From positions 1-64,000 of the forward strand of contig JAFQUJ010000009.1 of the NCBI GenBank assembly GCA_017408585.1: a stretch of 64,000 nt of DNA, written 5' to 3'. The notes beneath the pieces were generated by a model. It did no database searches, was not told the DNA's origin, and saw nothing but the letters and a program-made list of their open reading frames with translations. This DNA comes from Clostridia bacterium (GTDB lineage: Bacteria; Bacillota; Clostridia; Oscillospirales; CAG-272). Shown here in pieces: positions 1 to 6,701 of the stretch. A program made the translations under genes and the position numbers. Positions within the stretch are counted from its first letter, which is position 1, and every line of letters begins with the position of its first letter.

Positions 1-2
1 CT

Positions 3-131
3 GATTTAGATGCACGTAGGTTTTGCAGAGGGTATAGAACCCCCTTGGCGATGATGGGAGTTGCACTTGACCGCTATCTTCCGGGGCGCAACGCCATGCT
101 TGCAAACGAGTCCTATGTAAAACTCATTTAA
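3..131 (+). CDS. C-terminal end of an unidentified protein (cut by window edge)
   Basis: An open frame enters from the left edge and ends at a TAA at 129-131, giving the last 42 residues of a protein (ending ESYVKLI). It contains the stretch RTPLAMMGVALDRYLPGR and uses GC-rich codons (CCG GGG CGC). Its last bases overlap the end of the convergent Imm26-like gene. I do not recognise the family from so short a piece. That it is coding is inferred from the uninterrupted frame and its composition. Confidence 0.45.
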   Translation, partial: DLDARRFCRGYRTPLAMMGVALDRYLPGRNAMLANESYVKLI

Positions 132-1239
132 TTCCCATCTGTTTCTTTACCTGCTTTAGTTCTTTCTTGAACTTCGGATTTCTCAAGTCTTGATTTGCTC
201 TCCAAGCAGGAATCATATCCCAATATGGCTCGTTAGATTTCTTCTTGATACATTCAAGTAAGATAGGAAGTTGAATATGCAAATCCCATCCAATACCTTT
301 ATTGCTAAAGCCGCCCAACACATCACTACTGTGCAAATCCAATTCCTTTTCACCTTTAAGAGCAACATATGTTTTTCCACTCTGATAATAAAGATAATTT
401 GGTTTGCGAGCATCAATGCTTCTTCCGTAATGTATGGTATAGTTATCTTCGTCCGGATCAATGGGCATATTGCCTATGATTTCACATTCGCCATAATAAA
501 AAATATTATCCATAATCATTTGTGAAGGCAACATTTTGAGGCGAATAAGTTGTTCTGGAGTTATCGTTGCATCCTCGGTAGCAATATGATAAACCGCAAC
601 ACAAAGCGGCTTACCCATAAATACATCCCAAAATTGAATTCCGTCTTTTCTCATTTGAGCATAGTCAACGAGGATTCGTCCGTATCCGAACAGCCTGCGA
701 TTTATACGGAATCTGAAAAAATCGCCTTCCTTGAACTTTTGATGAATTTTCGTGCGGTTGGCAAATTCGTTGATGTCTTTAAGCTCCTTTTCTTCGGTAT
801 TTAAGCACCAATTATCTACCCACATGGAAAAATCTTTAAGAGTTTCAGGCTTCTCTGCGTTGTAAAAAGAGCGATAAAAGCATTGATCAGCAGTATTATT
901 AACCACGGCAACATATCCGCCGTCAAATGAAAGCGACATACCAATAGGAGTTTTCTTCACAAGATTTGCGGATGTGAAATTTTGTGGTTTTCCTTTGTCT
1001 GTTTTAGGAAGTATTTTTGTTCCATCTTCAGAAAGCGTTTGTTCCACGCCGAACTCTTGATACATCTCGCGCCCGGCAGTATCAGACACTTGAATAACTT
1101 TAACTATTTTTGAACCGTCAAGGAAAGCATATGTAACATAATGGTCATACGGACTTGCTTTAACTTCAACCTTTTTCCAGCTATCAAGTATAGGTGGGAT
1201 AGCAAAGCACTTTCGTTGTTCATTTGTAAGTTCAAACAT
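124..1239 (-). CDS. Imm26-domain (immunity-like) protein
   Basis: A 371-residue protein with no signal peptide or membrane segment. Residues about 165-300 carry the hallmark of the Imm26 family: a GDFF motif at 172-175 followed by a small beta-strand and an FGYGRIL motif at about 184-190. Proteins of this family are thought to neutralise toxins of polymorphic/contact-dependent systems in the cytoplasm. The first 150 residues are an extra domain I do not recognise, so it is longer than single-domain Imm26 proteins. The start is supported by AAAGGAG seven bases upstream. No toxin gene is visible beside it: the left neighbour is cut off and the right neighbour is a repeat region. The family call is fairly safe; a role in immunity is inference. 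Confidence 0.65.
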   Translation of the reverse strand: MFELTNEQRKCFAIPPILDSWKKVEVKASPYDHYVTYAFLDGSKIVKVIQVSDTAGREMYQEFGVEQTLSEDGTKILPKTDKGKPQNFTSANLVKKTPIGMSLSFDGGYVAVVNNTADQCFYRSFYNAEKPETLKDFSMWVDNWCLNTEEKELKDINEFANRTKIHQKFKEGDFFRFRINRRLFGYGRILVDYAQMRKDGIQFWDVFMGKPLCVAVYHIATEDATITPEQLIRLKMLPSQMIMDNIFYYGECEIIGNMPIDPDEDNYTIHYGRSIDARKPNYLYYQSGKTYVALKGEKELDLHSSDVLGGFSNKGIGWDLHIQLPILLECIKKKSNEPYWDMIPAWRANQDLRNPKFKKELKQVKKQMGIK

Positions 1240-1423
1240 ATCCTCGCTCCTTTCACATTTTTATACTATCCATATTATACCACAATTGTATAAACATTTC
1301 AACAGGGAACAGCACTGCCCAACCATGCTCACGCATTGATTTTTAATTAATCATCATAATCGCTAATGTAATTGTATCATAATTAAAAATAAATGTAAAG
1401 TAAATAGTTGAAAATATATAAAC

Positions 1424-1781
1424 AAAAAGACCATCGTGTGACGGTAGTAGCAGTTGCTTTGCAATCCTACATGGCGATGCCATGATAGGACGGAACCAGG
1501 ATGCTTTTTGCAGGCAAAAAGAGCTTCGCTTGCGCAGCCAATTCGATTTGCGTTGCAAATACGAAGCTGTTTTGAATCTACAATTTCGTTACCATAAATA
1601 AATAAAAAGACCATCGTGTGATGGTAGTAGCAGTTGCTTTGCAATCCTACATGGCGATGCCATGATATAGGACGGAACTAGGATGCTTTTTGCAGGCAAA
1701 AAGAGCTTCGCTTGCGCACCCAATTCGATTTGCGTTGCAAATACGAAGTTGTCTTGAATCTACAATTTCGTTACCATAAAT
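1424..1781. repeat. Two tandem ~180-bp direct repeats abutting the tRNA-Gln terminator
   Basis: Unit 1 (1424-1603) and unit 2 (1604-1781) are about 95% alike, and a third copy of the start (AAAAAGACCATCGTGTG) at 1782 is the terminator of the neighbouring tRNA-Gln. Each unit is a chain of small perfect hairpins, for example CATGGC-GAT-GCCATG nested inside TCCTA/TAGGA, CTTTTTGC-AG-GCAAAAAG, and ATTTGC-GTT-GCAAAT. Each also holds CGGAACTAGGAT (unit 1 with one change), which is identical to the 3' end of the tRNA gene. Short open frames here are by-products of the repeat. The 1240-1423 stretch to the left is AT-rich and I see nothing else in it. Confidence 0.85.
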
Positions 1782-1809
1782 AAAAAGACCATCGTGTGAT
1801 GGTCTTTTT
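1782..1809 (-). terminator. Rho-independent terminator of tRNA-Gln
   Basis: AAAAAGACCATC-GTGT-GATGGTCTTTTT forms a perfect 12-bp stem with T-runs on both sides. It lies five bases beyond the CCA end of the minus-strand tRNA. Confidence 0.85.
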
Positions 1810-1814
1810 ATTTA

Positions 1815-1888
1815 TGGCAGCGGAACTAGGATTCGAACCCAGACATACAGAGTCAGAGTCTGCTGTGCTACCTTTACACAATTCCGCT
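1815..1888 (-). tRNA. tRNA-Gln (anticodon CUG)
   Basis: Read on the minus strand it folds as a full cloverleaf: acceptor AGCGGAA/TTCCGCT, D-stem GTGT/GCAC, anticodon stem GCAGA/TCTGT with loop CTCTGAC (anticodon CTG, reading CAG codons), T-stem CTGGG/CCTAG with loop TTCGAAT, discriminator G and an encoded CCA. It lies between the SNF-family transporter (upstream) and a strong terminator. The flanking repeats contain a piece of its 3' end. Confidence 0.95.
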
Positions 1889-1962
1889 ATTGCTAGACTA
1901 TTTTAGCACAAGAAAAGCTCATTGTCAACATTTTTTCGAAATTTTATTGAAAAAATATGCAC

Positions 1963-1990
1963 AAAGGAAAAGCAACTCCGAAGAGTTGCT
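1963..1990 (-). terminator. Terminator of the SNF-family transporter gene
   Basis: AGCAACTC-TTCG-GAGTTGCT on the minus strand, an 8-bp stem with a UUCG tetraloop followed by TTTCCTTT, a few bases after the stop codon. Confidence 0.75.
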
Positions 1991-1995
1991 CTATC

Positions 1996-3399
1996 TTATA
2001 CAGTAATAACTCCAACACCCTCTAAAATGGCGAAAACAAGAACGACCACAAGGCAGACGGGAGTTATATATTTAATCATAACTGAGAAAAGAGTTTTTTG
2101 CTTAAACTTGCCTGAGAGAGAAACCTCTTCGATGATTGTCGAGGGCTTGATAAAGAACGAAATCAAAATGCAAGTGATAAGCGCGATAATCGGCATCATA
2201 ACACTATTTGTCAAGAAATCAAAGAAATCAAGGAAAGCAAACTTGCCAAAGAACAATACCTCGCTCCAAACGCTATAACCAAGGCAAGAGAGAAGTCCGA
2301 GCAAAATGCTTGTTCCAAATACGATAAGACACGAAATTTTTCTTCCAAGCTTCCACTTATCTTGAATTGTAGAAACAACAGTTTCCATAAGTGAAATTGA
2401 CGAGGTAAGCGCAGCCAAAAGCACCATGATAAAGAACATAGCACCAATAAATGCACCGCCAAACATATTGTCAAATACCTTAGGAAGAACGCCAAACATG
2501 AGTCCGGGGCCCTTTGTTAGCTGTGAGGGATCGTAGGCAATACAAGCGGGAATAATCATAAGACCTGCTAAAAAGGCGATACCTGTGTCGAAGATTTCGA
2601 TTTGGTGAGTTGATTTTTCGATGCTGATTTCCTTCTTCATGTAAGAGCCAAAGGTAATCATAATACCCATAGCAAGCGACATTGAATAGAATAATTGACC
2701 GAGCGCCGAAACAAAGGTCATATAGGTGAATTTTGAAAAATCAGGCTTAATATAGTAAACGATACCGTCCCAAATGTTGTCAGTGGTGACAAAGGTATAT
2801 ACGATAATGAAAACCATAAGCACAACAAGCACAGGCATCATTATCTTGCTCACCTTTTCAACTCCCTTTTGAACACCGAAAAGAACGATAAGAGCAGTAG
2901 CTCCCATAAAGAGAGCAAACCAGAAAATAGGTTGCCAAACTCCCGAAATATAGTCACCAAAATATGAGCTTGATGCCATATTTGACATCTCACCTGTAAC
3001 AAAGCCAAATGCGTATTTTGTAACCCAACCGCCAATAACAGAGTAGTATGGCAAAATGAGAAGTGGCACAATCGACGCCAAAACACCGACAAAGCCAAAT
3101 CGCTTATCAAGCGCGCGATAAGCACCGATAGGGCTCTGCTGAGTTTTTCTACCGATAGCAATCTCCGCTATCATAAGAGAAAAACCAAAGGTAACGGATA
3201 AAATTATATAAACCAAAAGGAAGATACCGCCACCGTATTTTGCGGCAAGATATGGGAAGCGCCAAATGTTACCAAGCCCAACTGCCGAGCCCGCAGCTGC
3301 CAAAACAAAGCCGATTTTACCTGAAAAAGAGCTTCTTTTAGCACCACCGGACGAGGTCTTTGTTGTAGCGCTTGCTTCAACTGAAATGTTATTGTCCAA
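1996..3399 (-). CDS. Sodium-dependent transporter, SNF/NSS family
   Basis: A 467-residue integral membrane protein of the neurotransmitter:sodium symporter family, which in bacteria imports amino acids or related compounds with sodium. The diagnostic first segment is present at about residues 27-60: a GSAVGLGNIWRFPY motif (sodium and substrate site) followed by GGG. About eleven hydrophobic segments follow, typical of bacterial members. A short polar N-terminus rich in Thr, Ser and Lys precedes them. It starts at a TTG codon, chosen because GGAG lies nine bases upstream and the frame has no good ATG before the first membrane segment. It stands alone, with its own terminator just downstream. 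The substrate cannot be told from the sequence, although amino acids are usual for bacterial relatives such as LeuT and TnaT. Confidence 0.9.
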   Translation of the reverse strand: MDNNISVEASATTKTSSGGAKRSSFSGKIGFVLAAAGSAVGLGNIWRFPYLAAKYGGGIFLLVYIILSVTFGFSLMIAEIAIGRKTQQSPIGAYRALDKRFGFVGVLASIVPLLILPYYSVIGGWVTKYAFGFVTGEMSNMASSSYFGDYISGVWQPIFWFALFMGATALIVLFGVQKGVEKVSKIMMPVLVVLMVFIIVYTFVTTDNIWDGIVYYIKPDFSKFTYMTFVSALGQLFYSMSLAMGIMITFGSYMKKEISIEKSTHQIEIFDTGIAFLAGLMIIPACIAYDPSQLTKGPGLMFGVLPKVFDNMFGGAFIGAMFFIMVLLAALTSSISLMETVVSTIQDKWKLGRKISCLIVFGTSILLGLLSCLGYSVWSEVLFFGKFAFLDFFDFLTNSVMMPIIALITCILISFFIKPSTIIEEVSLSGKFKQKTLFSVMIKYITPVCLVVVLVFAILEGVGVITV

Positions 3400-3482
3400 A
3401 ATATTAATCTCCGTTTCGTAAAGAGTAGTCTATGATAGTATAGCATATAAAAATGAAATTTGCAACGAATTTTTAAAAAAAT

Positions 3483-3512
3483 AAAAAAGGCCGTTAAAAA
3501 ACGACCCTTTTA
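3483..3512 (-). terminator. Terminator of the deacetylase gene
   Basis: On the minus strand AAGGGTCGTT-TTTT-AACGGCCTT makes a stem with one bulge followed by a T-run, directly after the stop codon of the 3516-4856 gene. Confidence 0.65.
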
Positions 3513-3515
3513 GTC

Positions 3516-4856
3516 TTATTTTCGATTGATTTTGCTCTCGGGCAAAAAACGCATTGTCCAGCTTTGATAACGCAATCTGTCTGACAAATATCTGTCCTCG
3601 AAATCATCACCGTGTTGCCAAGTGCCCTTGAATGCACAATCTCTTACCTCGGGCATAAGATCAAGGCAGGGAAGCTGGCTTTTTGGCAAAATCTCGACAC
3701 TTATCGCGCCAAAAATCACCTCAAGCGCTGCATAAAGCCAATCTGCAGGGCCAATAAATTGATCTCCTACCTTGATTTTCTCGGGTAAAAATTCACCTTC
3801 TTTTATCTGGTCACAGGACGAAAGCAAATCCTCTGCCGAAACAACAAGTGGCTCTGTGATTTCGTAAGGCTTTGACAAAAATCCATACACATCACCGCAC
3901 AAATGCTCGTTTTCACCGCACAAAAACGCCTTGCAAGCAAGCATAATGTCAGCAAGAGATAACGAAAGAGGAGCTTGAACGGGGAACAAGCCTTCCTTTA
4001 GCTGTGAATAAATCTCCACAAGATGCTCGTAATGCACAATTCGCTCACCCTCGGCATCAAGCCTTTTGGCAAGCTCCGAGTAGGTTGTTATCTTAAATCT
4101 CGGGTCAGCCTTTATTAGACGAATAAGCACACGCATATTGTCAAGAACTCGCCGAGTTATCTCCTCGGGTAGATCCTCAGCCTCAATCCATTCTCCAAAG
4201 GGAACAAGATTTTCCTTGTGATAGTTTAACTGATCCCAAAAATTATTTTTAATAATCATGTTTGGATGGGTGTAAATTACAGCCCTCTCGCGCTTTGCAA
4301 GGTCGTCAAGCACACGCTTAATGTCGTCCTCGCTCGCATTACGCAAAAACCACTCAATTCCAAAGGTGTAATTAGCATGGAAAATGTTGCAATAATAAGC
4401 GCCCGTGCCACTCGCCGTGTCGCAAAAGGTGTCTGCATAAATTGGAATACCCATCTTGTGATAGGCGTACATGGCAACATAAGATTTTTGGTTTCCGGGA
4501 GGGCACGCAGCCCAAACTCTGTCAACCCCAAATGTGTCCTTTATGTATTCAATTGCAAGCGTTTCTTGACGAATTACCTCGTCCTGCGCCTCGTAAAAAT
4601 CGTCGATATCGGTGTACTCATTTATCATAGGATGAAGCGTGTGACCGTAGGTGTGTGTGCCAAGCTCGTGATGCGATAGCGCCTCAATGACATCTGTGCG
4701 CCCCCACTCCTTTAAATGCTTAGCGAGAAGACCAACTACGCAAAAGCAACCCTTAACGCCCTCTTCTCTAAATAAATTAGCCTCGTACAAAATGCCATCA
4801 GCTGCTCTTGACGAGGTAAAATCCTCTGTGTCGAACGAAAAAATAATTTCAGTCAT
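3516..4856 (-). CDS. Polysaccharide deacetylase (NodB-like) family protein, intracellular
   Basis: A 446-residue protein whose N-terminal half is a NodB-homology fold. The metal-binding pattern of the family is visible: FDTEDF at residues 8-13 (catalytic and metal Asp/Glu) and HELGTHTYGH at 63-72 (H68 and H72 as ligands). Members remove acetyl groups from peptidoglycan or other glycans. There is no signal peptide, so it probably acts inside the cell. The C-terminal 180 residues (from about 260) are an extra region without a motif I recognise. The start has an AGGGGGGC ribosome site just upstream. The gene stands alone and is divergent from the lipase gene. The family call is firm; the substrate is unknown. 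Confidence 0.8.
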   Translation of the reverse strand: MTEIIFSFDTEDFTSSRAADGILYEANLFREEGVKGCFCVVGLLAKHLKEWGRTDVIEALSHHELGTHTYGHTLHPMINEYTDIDDFYEAQDEVIRQETLAIEYIKDTFGVDRVWAACPPGNQKSYVAMYAYHKMGIPIYADTFCDTASGTGAYYCNIFHANYTFGIEWFLRNASEDDIKRVLDDLAKRERAVIYTHPNMIIKNNFWDQLNYHKENLVPFGEWIEAEDLPEEITRRVLDNMRVLIRLIKADPRFKITTYSELAKRLDAEGERIVHYEHLVEIYSQLKEGLFPVQAPLSLSLADIMLACKAFLCGENEHLCGDVYGFLSKPYEITEPLVVSAEDLLSSCDQIKEGEFLPEKIKVGDQFIGPADWLYAALEVIFGAISVEILPKSQLPCLDLMPEVRDCAFKGTWQHGDDFEDRYLSDRLRYQSWTMRFLPESKINRK

Positions 4857-4962
4857 AATAGCCCCCCTGAAAAGTGTTTATTTTATTTTATCAAACCGAA
4901 GAGAAAATTGCAATAGATTAACCAAAAAATTGCCCTCGCATTTAATATATCGAGGTGATTTT

Positions 4963-5580
4963 ATGAAATTAAGCGACCTTTTCAAAAGGTGTCTGTCTAT
5001 CCCCTATAAGCGTGTGAAAAACAGCGCCGATTACGCGCTCGAAAGAATAGAGAATACGCTCTACATATATTTTGAATGCTCAAATGGCGAAATAGATTGG
5101 CTAAACAATTTTGATTTTCCCGCCAAACCCTATAATGTTAAAAATCAAGTATGGCTAGCCCACCGAGGATTTGTTAGAGTTTTTAAGTCAATCGAGCCAT
5201 ATATAGCCACCCCTGTGTCTGATTTGACACTCGAAAGGATTGTAATCGTCGGATATTCCCACGGCGGAGCACTGGCTGTTTTGTGCCACGAATATGTGTG
5301 GTATAATCGCCCCGACCTGCGCCACGCCATAGAGGGCTACGCATTTGGCGCGCCAAGAGTGATTTGGGGTGCAGTTTCGCAGAGCGTTGCTAGTCGCTTT
5401 CAAGCGCTTACCGTGATTCGTAATATCGACGATATCGTCACACACCTGCCCCCAAAAATACTAGGCTATACCCATGTCGGCAATCTCCTTGAAATAGGTA
5501 AAAGGGGTAAATATTCCAAAATCGACGCTCACCGCCCCGAAAATATCCTTAATGAGCTTTTAATTTATGAGCAAGGCTAG
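4963..5580 (+). CDS. Lipase class 3 family protein
   Basis: A 205-residue alpha/beta hydrolase. The nucleophile elbow GYSHGG is at 97-102 (Ser99), with Asp156/157 in NIDD and His190 in DAHRP completing a plausible Ser-Asp-His triad in the order usual for fungal-type class 3 lipases. There is no signal sequence or membrane segment, so the protein is probably cytoplasmic. The start was set at the ATG at 4963, preceded by GAGGTG six bases upstream; the frame stays open further upstream but that part runs through the oppositely oriented deacetylase gene and has no ribosome site. A shared bidirectional terminator separates it from the next, convergent gene. The natural substrate is unknown. Confidence 0.75.
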   Translation: MKLSDLFKRCLSIPYKRVKNSADYALERIENTLYIYFECSNGEIDWLNNFDFPAKPYNVKNQVWLAHRGFVRVFKSIEPYIATPVSDLTLERIVIVGYSHGGALAVLCHEYVWYNRPDLRHAIEGYAFGAPRVIWGAVSQSVASRFQALTVIRNIDDIVTHLPPKILGYTHVGNLLEIGKRGKYSKIDAHRPENILNELLIYEQG

Positions 5581-5610
5581 TAGCAGTAATTTTAAAAAAT
5601 GACTATTATC

Positions 5611-5642
5611 AAAAACGCTCTGCTTTGCGCAGAGCATTTTTA
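5611..5642. terminator. Bidirectional terminator
   Basis: GCTCTGC-TTTGC-GCAGAGC with flanking AAAAAC and ATTTTT lies between two convergent genes and can stop both. Confidence 0.8.
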
Positions 5643-6500
5643 ATTTTCAATTGTGATTTTTGCCCCATCACAGCTAAGGCGTATTGTGCCATGCCTTGTT
5701 TGGAATACCTCAACCCCGTATTCGTCAAGCAACGCAAGCGTGTCGGGCGACGCAGGATTTTTGCCCGAGCAGGTAATCGCACCATATTGACACCTTACCA
5801 TATCTAAAAACTCACGATAATTTTCAAGATAATTCCCGTGATAGGGTAGCTTTACAAAATCATAAGCACCAATCTCAGCCTCGATTAGCTCGCTAAGTCG
5901 AAGCTCCATCGCATCACCGCAAAATAGCAAGCGCCTTTCTCCACAGGTGAGCGAAACCACAAGAGAAGAGTTGTTGCTTTGCTTTGATGCGTATTTTTGC
6001 TTTCTTGGAGCGTCAATTTCTATTTCGCACCCATCAAGCTTAAAGGAATACGCCCCGTTTAAAATAATAGGCTCAATTTCCATTTCCTCTAGCGTCGCAT
6101 GGTAGAGCACATATTCCTCGGTAAGAGGCGCATAAGCGCCCTCAATGACGGTCTTAATCCCGTAGTGCGAGATAATTTCACTAGCCCCGCCTATGTGGTC
6201 CTTGTCGGGATGAGTTAATATAAGCGTGTCAATCTTGTCCCACTCACGCTCTCTCATAAACGAATGAATGTCAGCCAGATTTTCTGCCTCACCTGTGTCT
6301 ATCATTAAAATCTTAGACCCTGTGTTTATAATTATGCAATCAGCCTTGCCGATTTTTAAAATGCTTACCTCGCAAAAGGGCGGAATTTCCTCGCTCTGTT
6401 GCTGACTCTCACTCTCGTCATCACACGAAAACAAAAAACCGCAAAAAAGCGCCATAAATAAAAGCATAATCAAAGCCAAAAGCCTTTTCAAAGCCCACAC
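5640..6500 (-). CDS. ComEC/Rec2-related metallo-beta-lactamase-fold lipoprotein
   Basis: A 286-residue protein with a hydrophobic leader ending in LFSC (lipobox, Cys26), so it is likely anchored to the outer face of the membrane. The body is a metallo-beta-lactamase fold of the type found as the C-terminal domain of the competence channel ComEC. The metal motif THPDKDHIGG is at 96-105, with GD at 195-196 and a further His221 in LPYHG. Stand-alone members are thought to be secreted hydrolases, some of them nucleases. A short Glu/Ser/Gln-rich spacer follows the lipobox. No competence genes are nearby. The fold and the lipid anchor are well supported; nuclease activity is inference. Confidence 0.8.
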   Translation of the reverse strand: MWALKRLLALIMLLFMALFCGFLFSCDDESESQQQSEEIPPFCEVSILKIGKADCIIINTGSKILMIDTGEAENLADIHSFMREREWDKIDTLILTHPDKDHIGGASEIISHYGIKTVIEGAYAPLTEEYVLYHATLEEMEIEPIILNGAYSFKLDGCEIEIDAPRKQKYASKQSNNSSLVVSLTCGERRLLFCGDAMELRLSELIEAEIGAYDFVKLPYHGNYLENYREFLDMVRCQYGAITCSGKNPASPDTLALLDEYGVEVFQTRHGTIRLSCDGAKITIEN

Positions 6501-6642
6501 CCCCTTGCGTTTCTAATATTCCCTTAATTAGATTATATCACAATCTCATTGAAATATCAATCAAAATTTGAGTATTAAATCTCGATATGGAACGACTTTT
6601 GAATATGTTTTGTAAAACATTTTTTGTTTTGCCTTAAAAGCA

Positions 6643-6671
6643 TTGAAAAAAAGATTTTACTATGTTATAAT
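6643..6671 (+). promoter_or_regulatory. Promoter of the DNA methyltransferase gene
   Basis: TTGAAA, 17 bases, TATAAT, with a TG one base before the -10. Transcription would start about 25 bases before the GTG start codon. Confidence 0.75.
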
Positions 6672-6701
6672 AGTGTAAATTATTTTGTGGAGGAAATCAG
6701 T

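Noticed and set aside
1343..1644. Overlapping minus-strand open frames in the repeats
   Set aside because: They follow the repeat units, have no ribosome site and no start conserved between the copies; they are by-products of the repeat sequence.
1424..1781. CRISPR or VNTR coding for a repeat protein
   Set aside because: Only two units of 180 bp, made of hairpins, with no open frame conserved.
1922..2278. Plus-strand open frame over the transporter gene
   Set aside because: It overlaps the clearly coding SNF-family gene on the other strand and resembles nothing.
4687..4962. Longer start for the class 3 lipase
   Set aside because: The extension runs through the oppositely oriented deacetylase gene; GAGGTG and the family-like N-terminus support the ATG at 4963.
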